From contig JAYUOV010000073.1 of NCBI GenBank assembly GCA_043760535.1, positions 1 to 17,674 of the forward strand: a stretch of DNA of 17,674 nucleotides. The letters are read 5' to 3'. This DNA comes from JAZKFT01 sp043760535 (lineage in GTDB: Bacteria; Bacteroidota; Bacteroidia; Chitinophagales; Chitinophagaceae). The notes beneath the pieces are model-generated. The model worked only from the letters and a program-made list of their open reading frames with translations, was not told the origin of the DNA and searched no databases. The translations under genes and the position numbers were made by a program. Position 1 is the stretch's first letter. Each line of letters begins with the position of its first letter. Of this stretch, positions 8,378-14,851 are shown in pieces.

Positions 8378-9601
8378 TTACTTAGATAAGTTGGTTACTT
8401 CTAATGTTTTCCAAACTTGGTATAAGGCACGGGGTACATGAAAGCATCCTTTCCATTTTCCTCCTTTTAATGGTAGCAGTACTTCGCCACGCCTGTTTAA
8501 ATAGCCAAACCATTCGCCATACATCTCGTCTTTAAAATGGCTCCATGTATAATCGTGTACTTTTTTAAACCATTTGGCACAGCGTTCATCGCCGGTAAGC
8601 GTATAGGCTTTGGCCAGGGCCACCAATGTTTCTACATGCACCCACCATAGTTTTTGATCCCATTCCAGTTGCATGGGTGGGTGGCCTTTTACATCCATAA
8701 AATAAAATATGCCACCAAACTCTTTATCCCACCCGTATTCCAGAGTGTTGAGCATTATATTTTTTGCTTTTTCAATAAGAGACTTGTCGCCCAAACGCTT
8801 TCCTAAATCCATAATAAACCACATCGATTCTATACTGTGGCCTGGGTTTACTGTTCTGCCTTCAAAACTGTCGCAGAAGCTGCCATCTTCGTACACGTTT
8901 TCCAGTATCAGCCCTAAATCGGGTTGGTAAAAAACGTTCATCACTTCGTGTATGATTGTTGGAATAAAACTGTTAACCCTTTCTATACCGATAATGTGTT
9001 CCAACTCCAGCGATAGGTTGCACAAAATCATGGGCAACGAAAAGTTTTTCAGGTTGCGTGTGCCGGGATACGATTTATTGTAAATCCCTTTTGGATTGTG
9101 TTTGCGGCTGATAATGTTTTCGAAAGTATCCAGGGCTATTTTTTTATAACGGTCATTTGGCTTGGCTTTATCTAAGGCTGCAAAAGCCATTGTAGCAAAG
9201 CAATCCGAAAAAATATTGTAGGGCTGCACCAGCGGTTTGCCATTAGCAGTTAAGGAGAAATACCAGTTCCCTTCTTTGTTCCGGCCATACTTTTCAAGAA
9301 AATCGGCACCGTGTTCTGCCATCTTTAACCATTCAGGATTTTGTTGAACATGCTTATACATATAGCTAAAACACCAAACTTCCCTGCCTTGCAGCCACAG
9401 GTATTTGTCAGTATCATATACTTGGCCAAATCTGTCTAACGACGTGTTGTAGCCACCATTGATGGTATCGGCACTATGTGTAAGCCAGAATGGGAGTACA
9501 TTATTCAGGAGTTCCCGCTGGTATAAAGCGGCATAATCTGCCAGTTGTATCGTTTCTGTTAAGTTAGAAAGAACAGAACTATTAACTAAAGACCCTACCA
9601 T
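8378..9601 (-). CDS. N-acylglucosamine 2-epimerase (AGE/renin-binding-protein family)
   Basis: This 407-residue cytoplasmic (alpha/alpha)6-barrel protein closely follows the AGE pattern, the enzyme interconverting GlcNAc and ManNAc. Family blocks seen in order are LLNNVLPFWLTHSADTINGGY, VYDTDKYLWLQGREVWCFSY, GNWYFSLTANGKPLVQPYNI followed by FSDCFA, NKSYPGTRNLK, NPGHSIESMWFIMD, LWWVHVETLVALAKAY, and YLNRRGEVLLPLKGGKWKGC followed by FHVPRALYQVW. The two conserved histidines expected for catalysis are at about 255 (NPGHS) and 388 (CFHVPR). No signal peptide is present. I chose the ATG at 9601-9599. A longer reading from a TTG at 9634 would add 11 hydrophobic residues with no family support and would run through a perfect inverted repeat. 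Members of this fold also include cellobiose 2-epimerases and mannose isomerases, but the blocks look closest to AGE/RnBP. As first gene of the block, it would feed imported ManNAc or GlcNAc into central metabolism; Bacteroides NanE of this family does this in sialic acid use. Confidence 0.88.
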   Translation of the reverse strand: MVGSLVNSSVLSNLTETIQLADYAALYQRELLNNVLPFWLTHSADTINGGYNTSLDRFGQVYDTDKYLWLQGREVWCFSYMYKHVQQNPEWLKMAEHGADFLEKYGRNKEGNWYFSLTANGKPLVQPYNIFSDCFATMAFAALDKAKPNDRYKKIALDTFENIISRKHNPKGIYNKSYPGTRNLKNFSLPMILCNLSLELEHIIGIERVNSFIPTIIHEVMNVFYQPDLGLILENVYEDGSFCDSFEGRTVNPGHSIESMWFIMDLGKRLGDKSLIEKAKNIMLNTLEYGWDKEFGGIFYFMDVKGHPPMQLEWDQKLWWVHVETLVALAKAYTLTGDERCAKWFKKVHDYTWSHFKDEMYGEWFGYLNRRGEVLLPLKGGKWKGCFHVPRALYQVWKTLEVTNLSK

Positions 9602-9646
9602 ATAAATAATATTAATTACAAAGATTAAGTACAATATTATTTATAT
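9600..9646. promoter_or_regulatory. Perfect 14-bp inverted repeat: candidate ROK operator and 5'-leader hairpin
   Basis: ATATAAATAATATT at 9600-9613 is the exact reverse complement of AATATTATTTATAT at 9633-9646, with a 19-bp spacer. Arm centres are 33 bp apart, close to three helical turns. The left arm contains the A and T of the epimerase ATG (9601-9599). The spacer holds, on the minus strand, AATCTTTG (9626-9619), one mismatch from the Bacteroidota -7 element TAnnTTTG. ROK repressors such as NagC and Mlc bind AT-rich inverted repeats, and a ROK gene starts 105 bp away. That it is the operator is inference. Confidence 0.5.
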
Positions 9647-9751
9647 TTTCTTTTACAGCCTATCTTTTTAAAATAATTTATTTTGTTTTGAATTTTGGTA
9701 TTTCAATCGCAAGAAGATTATGTAGTGTCAATTGTTATTTATCTTAGCCGA

Positions 9752-10981
9752 ATGTCAAAAACAAAACACCTTTTTGAGGTTTTTTCGAATGCCAATCCCG
9801 GTGGTGGCGTTGCTTATAAGAATAAGGAACTTAAAAAAGCCATCATCAACCAGATTGATAAATCTGGCGATACCACTATTAATGATTTGTCGAAGGAGTT
9901 GGCCATTAGTACACCTAAAATTACTGGCCTGGTAAATGAACTTATAGCAGAAGGCCTGCTGCAGGAAGAAGGAAAGACAGATTCTACCGGTGGCCGTAAA
10001 GCAATTATTTACGGGCTGGTTAGCAATGCCTGCTTTTTTATTGGGGTAGATGTAAAGCGGTTTGGTATCAATATCGGGCTGCTCGATTTTAAGAAGCACC
10101 TTGTTTCGGTTAAAGAAAATGTGCCTTATACCATGGAGAACACTGCCCAATCTCTAAACGACCTCACCAGCTGCATAAAGGATTTTATTAAGGAACAAAA
10201 ATTGGGTAAAGAAAAAATCCTTGGCATTGGTATCAATTTATCGGGCCGCATCAATAACAACACCGGCTACAGCTATAGTTTTTTTCATTTTCACGAAGAG
10301 CCACTTAGCGAAACCATTCAAAAAGAGCTGGGTATTCCCACATTTTTAGAAAACGATTCACGTGCCATGGCTTACGGTGAGTTTTGCAGCGGTGTGGTAG
10401 AAAGTGAAAAGAACATACTTTTTGTAAACCTCGATTATGGTACCGGCCTTGGTGTTTTGGTAGATGGTAAATTGTATTACGGCAAATCTGGTTTTAGCGG
10501 CGAGTTTGGCCATATTCCCTTTTTTAATAACGAAATTATTTGCCAGTGCGGCAAAAAAGGCTGTCTTGAAACCGAGGTTTCTGGAGTGGCACTCATAAGG
10601 TTGTTTAAAGAAAAAATCCAGAACGGCTCCACATCCAGCGTTTTAAAGAAACATAAAAACCTGGATGAAATAAAGCTGGCAGACCTCGTAGATGCTGCTC
10701 TTAACGAAGATGTATTGGTGATAGAGATACTGGCTGAGTTTAGTGATAAACTGGGGCGGGCCATGGCAGTACTTATCAATTTGTTTAACCCCGAACTGGT
10801 AATCCTGGGCGGCACCATTGCCAAAACCGGCGACTACATCCGGCTGCCGGCCCGAAGTGCATTAAATAAATATTCGCTGAGCCTTGTAAATAGCGATACC
10901 CAGTTTAAACTATCCAAACTTGGCGACAGGGCCGGGGTAATGGGTGGCTGTTTAATAGCAAGGAACAAAATATTGTCGTAG
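9752..10981 (+). CDS. ROK-family transcriptional regulator (NagC/Mlc/XylR type)
   Basis: This 409-residue protein has an N-terminal winged helix-turn-helix (about residues 24-75: KELKKAIINQIDKSGDTTIN, then DLSKELAISTPKITGLVNEL) joined to a ROK sugar-binding domain. ROK features present are LENDSRAMAYGE, NLDYGTGLGVLVDG, GEFGHIP (His near 254) and the zinc motif CQCGKKGCLE (Cys264, Cys266, Cys271). The first phosphate motif of ROK kinases, DIGGTK, is replaced by DVKRFG (100-105), so it is more likely a sugar-sensing repressor than a kinase. It is divergent from the AGE-SusCD block and probably controls it, binding a sugar or sugar phosphate as inducer. I chose the ATG at 9752. An upstream TTG at 9695 would add 19 residues unlike the family N-terminus. 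Transcription ends at a strong hairpin 40 bp past the stop. Confidence 0.9.
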   Translation: MSKTKHLFEVFSNANPGGGVAYKNKELKKAIINQIDKSGDTTINDLSKELAISTPKITGLVNELIAEGLLQEEGKTDSTGGRKAIIYGLVSNACFFIGVDVKRFGINIGLLDFKKHLVSVKENVPYTMENTAQSLNDLTSCIKDFIKEQKLGKEKILGIGINLSGRINNNTGYSYSFFHFHEEPLSETIQKELGIPTFLENDSRAMAYGEFCSGVVESEKNILFVNLDYGTGLGVLVDGKLYYGKSGFSGEFGHIPFFNNEIICQCGKKGCLETEVSGVALIRLFKEKIQNGSTSSVLKKHKNLDEIKLADLVDAALNEDVLVIEILAEFSDKLGRAMAVLINLFNPELVILGGTIAKTGDYIRLPARSALNKYSLSLVNSDTQFKLSKLGDRAGVMGGCLIARNKILS

Positions 10982-11020
10982 TACTTTATCATTAATAATT
11001 TCAAAGTATTAACCTAAATA

Positions 11021-11059
11021 AAAAAGAGCAACCCTCATGTAACGAGGGTTGCCCTTTTT
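11021..11059. terminator. Bidirectional rho-independent terminator
   Basis: A perfect 9-bp stem, GCAACCCTC (11028-11036) with GAGGGTTGC (11044-11052), closes a 7-nt loop. It is flanked by AAAAAG on the left and CTTTTT on the right, giving a U-tract on either strand. It lies between the convergent ROK gene (ends 10981) and the T9SS-cargo gene (ends 11080), and should terminate both. Confidence 0.9.
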
Positions 11060-11079
11060 CTTGATTGGGTGGGTAATGC

Positions 11080-12696
11080 TTAATCTTTGAGCACTTTAAA
11101 TATCAGTGACTGTTTGCTGTTAACTATGTTTTGAATGGTAATCAGTAACAAACCTTTGGGTAAATTACTGCAAGGTAAAACCAGGTTATTTTCTCCGCTT
11201 GCTATTTGCTGTTGCTTGCTTATTAATAAAGCACCTGAAGCATTTACAACAGATATTACAACGTTGTCGGCTATTGGTGATTTGATATTTATTGCCAATA
11301 CATCTTTAACCGGATTCTTTAACATAGTGGCCGACAGCATATTTAACCCATTGGCAGATTGCACTGCCCTGATTTGAGAAAAGCTGGTCTTGCCATCTTT
11401 ATCAAGCTGCTTAATGCGGTAATAACTTTTACCGTTGAGCAATTTTAGGTCCGTAAATTGATATTGCAGGGTAGCGGTGCTGTTGCCATTTGGGGCTTTG
11501 CTGTGTATAGACCCTATTGAAGAAAAATTCCTGCCATCTATTGATTTTTCTAATTCAAAACCATTGTTGTTTGCTTCGGTAGTGGTAGTCCATTCGCACA
11601 TTACAAATTTATTGCGGAGGCTTGCAGTAAAGCTGCCGAACGACACAGGGAGTTCTTGTGCACCAGCCCTTGTGGCCTCTATGCCATTATTGGTAGAAAG
11701 GTAGAAAACGGTATAACCATCCCCCTCATATTTATAGGTAGCATCACCCGTTCCATTGTTATTGGCAAGGTAAGTAGAAGGATCACCTAGAGAATCTAAA
11801 CCATAAGTAGATGGGTTCATTTCATCCGTTACATTGATCATTTTCATTCTAGTGCCTGCATTAGAATTATTACCTCCCGAAAAAATGAGGTATTTATTGC
11901 CTATTGGGCTGGTAACATGCCGCATACCACCATAACCAACAGAAGCTTGTCCGTTACCTACGCCATCTGCTATTGATGCTACCAAAGTACCTGAACGGGT
12001 ACCACTGCTTAGTGGTCCTACAGCAATTTTCCTGGCTATAAAACCACCACCTTTTATCCAAATATCAGAAGTAAGGCTGTTTGTTACAGGTTCCACAGTA
12101 CGGTTGGCCCATTGCTGGCCAGCAGTTGGGGAAGAAGTCATGGTAATCTTACTTTCAAGAAAAAAGTTGGTGCCATTAAAAGTGTTTAAAATGTAAATGC
12201 TGAATGCATTGGAAACAGTACCGGCTCCACTTGCATACAAGATGGTGTTGGTACCGGTTCCCGATAACCCAAACGAATCACCGCAACGTTCGGTACAGGC
12301 AAACGTGGCACAAAGTGCCGGTGCAGCACCCTGGTTGGCCCAACGCCAGATGTTTACATTTCCTGCAGCAGTAACAACCTGGATGGCGTATATAACACCA
12401 TCGCTTGTAACCCTTATTTTGTGAAACCTTAATCCATCGGTAATACCAGTAACATTCAATGTTGTTTCCTCTGCCCCGGTAGCAGGGTTGATAACATAAA
12501 TGGCAAGCCCTCTTTTTGCCACTAGTAATTTATTAGTTGCTGGATTGTATTCGAGACTGTTTACATCGTTACCTGTTGGGGTAAACCAGGTAAAATCTGT
12601 AGAGTTGGCAATTTTTTGCCAGGTACTGGTAAAAGGTTGGCTAAATACTGCTGTTAAGCACAAAAGAACCAGGCAGAGGGAGTAAATTTTTTTCAT
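11080..12696 (-). CDS. T9SS-secreted beta-propeller-like protein with C-terminal sorting domain
   Basis: This 538-residue exported protein has a Sec signal peptide (about 1-19, MKKIYSLCLVLLCLTAVFSQ). Residues about 20-345 contain propeller-like repeats such as NSLEYNPATNKLLVAKRG, FHKIRVTSDGVIYAIQV, GNKYLIFSGGNNSN and EGDGYTVFYLSTNNGIEATR, resembling DUF4623-type extracellular domains. The linker ELPVSFGSFTASLRNKFVM, then WTTTTEANNNGFELEKSIDG, is a block often seen before T9SS tails. The last 80 residues or so (NPVKDVLAINIKSP to SLIFKVLKD) form a type A sorting domain with the NLPKGLLLITI signature. It should cross the outer membrane through the Por/Spr system and be surface-attached or released. 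No catalytic motif is recognised. A small cysteine cluster, CATFACTERCG, sits near residues 129-139. It is convergent to the ROK gene and 137 bp downstream of the dehydrogenase gene, so it is probably transcribed on its own. Function is unknown. Confidence 0.8.
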   Translation of the reverse strand: MKKIYSLCLVLLCLTAVFSQPFTSTWQKIANSTDFTWFTPTGNDVNSLEYNPATNKLLVAKRGLAIYVINPATGAEETTLNVTGITDGLRFHKIRVTSDGVIYAIQVVTAAGNVNIWRWANQGAAPALCATFACTERCGDSFGLSGTGTNTILYASGAGTVSNAFSIYILNTFNGTNFFLESKITMTSSPTAGQQWANRTVEPVTNSLTSDIWIKGGGFIARKIAVGPLSSGTRSGTLVASIADGVGNGQASVGYGGMRHVTSPIGNKYLIFSGGNNSNAGTRMKMINVTDEMNPSTYGLDSLGDPSTYLANNNGTGDATYKYEGDGYTVFYLSTNNGIEATRAGAQELPVSFGSFTASLRNKFVMCEWTTTTEANNNGFELEKSIDGRNFSSIGSIHSKAPNGNSTATLQYQFTDLKLLNGKSYYRIKQLDKDGKTSFSQIRAVQSANGLNMLSATMLKNPVKDVLAINIKSPIADNVVISVVNASGALLISKQQQIASGENNLVLPCSNLPKGLLLITIQNIVNSKQSLIFKVLKD

Positions 12697-12833
12697 ACAA
12701 ATAATTTTATTTTGTTTTCAAAGAAACTAAAATTATTTAAAAAGTATAGAAGTTTTTTAAAATTATTTTCTTACTCAGATGGCACTTTTAATTTAAATGG
12801 TATCAAAATCCTTGAAACCCAATTATTCCAATG

Positions 12834-13724
12834 CTATTTAAACCTGCTACTTACCAGTAAATCTTTAGAGCCCGGCGTATAAGTGTAAAATCCTTCGCCG
12901 CTTTTTACCCCCAGTTTACCAGCCATCACCATATTCACCAACAACGGGCAAGGGGCATATTTTGGGTTGCCAAACCCATAGTGTAAAACGTTGAGGATAC
13001 TGAGGCAAACATCCAGGCCAATAAAGTCGGCCAATTGCAATGGCCCCATTGGGTGGGCCATTCCCAGTTTCATTACCGTATCAATTTCTTCAACGCCAGC
13101 CACACCTTCAAATAAGCTGCAAATAGCTTCGTTAATCATCGGCATCAGTATGCGGTTGGCTATAAAGCCAGGGTAATCGTTAACCACACAAGGCACTTTG
13201 CCCAGCACTTTGCTTAGCTCTACTATCTCATTGGTAACCGCTGCATCGGTTGCATAGCCATTAATAATTTCCACCAGTTTCATTACCGGAACGGGGTTCA
13301 TAAAGTGCATACCTATTACCTTATCGGCACGGCCTGTAACGCTGGCTATTTTGGTTATGCTAATGCTGGAAGTATTGGTGGCCAGTATGCAATTGGCAGG
13401 GGCTTCTTCGCCCAGTTGCTTAAAAATTCTGAGCTTCAGTTCGGTGTTTTCTGTAGCGGCCTCCACCACAAGTTCGGCATTAGAGATGCCCTCGGTAACC
13501 GAGGTAAATGTACTTAGATTGGCCAGTGTATTTTGTTTGGCAGCTTCGTCTATACTTCCTTTAGCCACCTGCCTGTCGAGGTTTTTGGCTATTGTGGCTA
13601 AAGCCTTATCCAGTTGGGGCTGGCTTACGTCTATAATATTGGTTTTAAAACCATACTGGGCCAATACATGTGCTATGCCATTACCCATGGTGCCGGCGCC
13701 TATAACGGAAACGTTTTGAATCAT
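12834..13724 (-). CDS. 3-hydroxyacyl-CoA dehydrogenase (Hbd/PaaH/FadB2 type)
   Basis: This stand-alone 296-residue, cytoplasmic NAD-dependent dehydrogenase oxidises (S)-3-hydroxyacyl-CoA to 3-ketoacyl-CoA, or runs in reverse, in fatty-acid oxidation, butanoate or phenylacetate metabolism. The Rossmann motif GAGTMG is at residues 9-14. The C-terminal all-helical dimerisation domain begins near VNDYPGFIANRILMPMINEA. Active-site features are the ATNTSSISIT block (about 115-124), His140 in GMHFMNPVPVMKLVE, and the paired Glu near 152. The sequence GMAHPMGPLQLADFIGLDV is diagnostic. It is single-domain, without the enoyl-CoA hydratase part of large FadB, and its length is normal for Hbd. I chose the ATG at 13724-13722, two codons before the first beta strand; an in-frame TTG further upstream would add 13 unsupported residues. 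There is no acyl-CoA partner gene nearby, so the pathway is not fixed by context. Confidence 0.93.
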   Translation of the reverse strand: MIQNVSVIGAGTMGNGIAHVLAQYGFKTNIIDVSQPQLDKALATIAKNLDRQVAKGSIDEAAKQNTLANLSTFTSVTEGISNAELVVEAATENTELKLRIFKQLGEEAPANCILATNTSSISITKIASVTGRADKVIGMHFMNPVPVMKLVEIINGYATDAAVTNEIVELSKVLGKVPCVVNDYPGFIANRILMPMINEAICSLFEGVAGVEEIDTVMKLGMAHPMGPLQLADFIGLDVCLSILNVLHYGFGNPKYAPCPLLVNMVMAGKLGVKSGEGFYTYTPGSKDLLVSSRFK

Positions 13725-13733
13725 GAAAATAAT

Positions 13734-13860
13734 TTGCAAATGATTTAATGTACAAATGTGCAAATGTTAACTTCATTGAAAAAATAAAAAAAATTGATAA
13801 TGCAATGTTTTTGATTGCGATTTCATTTTTCTATTTGCCCATTTGTTTATCTGCCCATTA
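13734..13860. repeat. Short phased intergenic repeats (CAAATG and TGCCCATT units)
   Basis: The spacer upstream of the dehydrogenase gene carries CAAATG at 13737, 13753 and 13761 (16- and 8-bp steps). It also has TGCCCATT at 13836 and 13852 (16-bp step), with CATTTG at 13840 as the inverted form. I see no ORF or strong promoter match here. The pattern resembles short phased intergenic repeats I associate with this phylum; the role is unknown. Confidence 0.5.
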
Positions 13861-13865
13861 GCGTT

Positions 13866-14513
13866 TTACTTCTTTCTCTTAAAATCCCCTCTCTTCCATG
13901 CCCTAATAAATTCTGCCCAGGCAAATGGATTCATAATATTCATAGGCGGTACCTGCCCAGCATAATAGGCTCTATTACCAGCTTGCTTTAGCGAGTAGGT
14001 TACTGCCTCGCGGCCATCTGTAGGTAATGAATTTAGTAATATCCGCCGCTTGCTTTCTTCTGTATTTTGCCGGGCTATTTCGTATTGGTCAAATGGTATG
14101 TCGGTATTAATAAAATCCCTTTCAAACTGTGCCCGGCTTGGTCTTGGCCGGATAATGGTACCCGGCAAGTAAGCAGTGTCATCTACCAAAAGTTGTACGA
14201 TGCTGTATTCATTGCCTTCAAGATTAGAGGGCACGGTAATCGTTTTAGACTTGTAACCAACCGTTGAAAACTCTACCAAATCGCCTTTCATTACTGCTAT
14301 ACTAAAAACACCCTGATAATTGGTTATGGTACCACGGCCCTTGCCCACCACTACCACACTTGCATCAGACAAAGCCCGGAGGCTATCCGCGGTCATAACC
14401 ACACCGTAAAGCTGCACTACCGAATCGGTTTTATTCTTAATTTGCTGAAACAGTTGAGCTTTTGCAGAAAAAGCAATTAAGCTGGCTACAAGGAGTGGTA
14501 ATAATTTCTTCAT
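13866..14513 (-). CDS. Secreted CarboxypepD_reg-like domain protein
   Basis: This 215-residue exported protein has a Sec signal peptide (about 1-19, MKKLLPLLVASLIAFSAKA). A single CarboxypepD_reg-like beta-sandwich follows (about 35-110: LYGVVMTADSLRALSDASVV, then GTITNYQGVFSIAVMKGDLV, then FSTVGYKSKTI), the fold that also sits at the N-terminus of SusC proteins. The remaining 100 residues are charged and helical-looking (RPSRAQFERDFINTDIPFDQ, then RQNTEESKRRILLN) and end in a basic RGDFKRKK tail. There is no lipobox and no T9SS tail, so a periplasmic location is likely. Proteins of this layout are common in Bacteroidota and have no assigned biochemical role. It ends 141 bp before the dehydrogenase gene and is divergent from the Mrp gene. 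The start ATG is followed directly by the signal peptide. Confidence 0.8.
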   Translation of the reverse strand: MKKLLPLLVASLIAFSAKAQLFQQIKNKTDSVVQLYGVVMTADSLRALSDASVVVVGKGRGTITNYQGVFSIAVMKGDLVEFSTVGYKSKTITVPSNLEGNEYSIVQLLVDDTAYLPGTIIRPRPSRAQFERDFINTDIPFDQYEIARQNTEESKRRILLNSLPTDGREAVTYSLKQAGNRAYYAGQVPPMNIMNPFAWAEFIRAWKRGDFKRKK

Positions 14514-14533
14514 TAATTTTTTTCAGGCGTTTT

Positions 14534-14541
14534 CAAATGTA
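14534..14541 (-). promoter_or_regulatory. Candidate -7 element for the CarboxypepD_reg-like gene
   Basis: On the minus strand this reads TACATTTG, an exact match to the Bacteroidota -7 consensus TAnnTTTG, 20 bp before the start codon at 14513. I could not find a matching TTG element at the usual upstream distance, so the call rests on the -7 box and position. Confidence 0.35.
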
Positions 14542-14809
14542 GTTTTTCTTTTGTCTTCTACTTCATGGGTAAAATTCTTTTACTTGTTTTTTAAAAGATA
14601 TTTTTTTTAAAAGAATCAAATCTTGTTCAAAACCAATAATTGGTGGTGCCACTCGGGGTAGCTTCCTTTTCTACTTACATAACAAATTCAACCTGCTCTT
14701 TTGTTAAAAAATCTTCATGTATTCGCACCAATTCGTTTTATCTGTATTCTCATAAAATTCTGTATCGTAAATCATGTTTACAAAAAAACAAAGTTGCCCT
14801 TTCAGCGGT

Positions 14810-14817
14810 TACTTTTG
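14810..14817 (+). promoter_or_regulatory. Candidate -7 element for the mrp gene
   Basis: TACTTTTG matches the Bacteroidota -7 consensus TAnnTTTG exactly and lies 34 bp upstream of the ATG at 14852, giving a leader of roughly 25-30 nt. The nearest upstream TTG (14794-14796) is only 13 bp away, closer than the usual -33 spacing, so the assignment is tentative. Confidence 0.4.
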
Positions 14818-14851
14818 CAATTAAAATTTTCTTTTAACTAAAATTTGAGTG

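Larger units (their letters stand above)
14514..14851. other. Divergent 338-bp AT-rich spacer without a credible gene
   Basis: This gap separates the CarboxypepD_reg-like gene (minus) from the Mrp gene (plus). It contains long T and A runs and one -7-like promoter element on each strand (annotated separately). A 65-codon frame from TTG at 14640 to 14837 has no recognisable family, no plausible leader and a composition typical of translated non-coding AT-rich DNA, so I do not call it. I see no tRNA, riboswitch or strong terminator. Confidence 0.6.

Noticed and set aside
61..9601. Phage, transposon or other mobile element as origin of the sugar locus
   Set aside because: No transposase, integrase, tRNA, target-site duplication or clear composition break was seen; the inverted repeat at 9600-9646 is inside the divergent promoter and not at element ends.
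9602..9634. Eleven-residue N-terminal extension of the epimerase from a TTG at 9634
   Set aside because: The added residues (MYLIFVINIIY) are hydrophobic, unlike the family start, and come from the inverted-repeat region; the ATG at 9601 is preferred.
9695..9751. Nineteen-residue extension of the ROK protein from a TTG at 9695
   Set aside because: The extension has no family resemblance and includes the likely promoter region; the ATG at 9752 gives a normal ROK N-terminus.
9752..10981. ROK protein as a GlcNAc/ManNAc kinase of the pathway
   Set aside because: It carries a DNA-binding helix-turn-helix and its first phosphate-binding motif is degenerate (DVKRFG), favouring a regulator.
13725..13763. 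Thirteen-residue extension of the 3-hydroxyacyl-CoA dehydrogenase from a TTG at 13763
   Set aside because: It is encoded by the phased CAAATG repeat region, and the Rossmann fold should begin within a few residues of the ATG at 13724.
13734..13860. CRISPR-like array or direct-repeat array in the dehydrogenase spacer
   Set aside because: Units are only 6-8 bp, imperfectly spaced, with no spacers of uniform length and no cas genes.
14640..14837. 65-codon plus-strand frame in the divergent spacer
   Set aside because: TTG start, no leader signal, no recognisable domain, and composition typical of AT-rich non-coding DNA; it overlaps the candidate mrp promoter.
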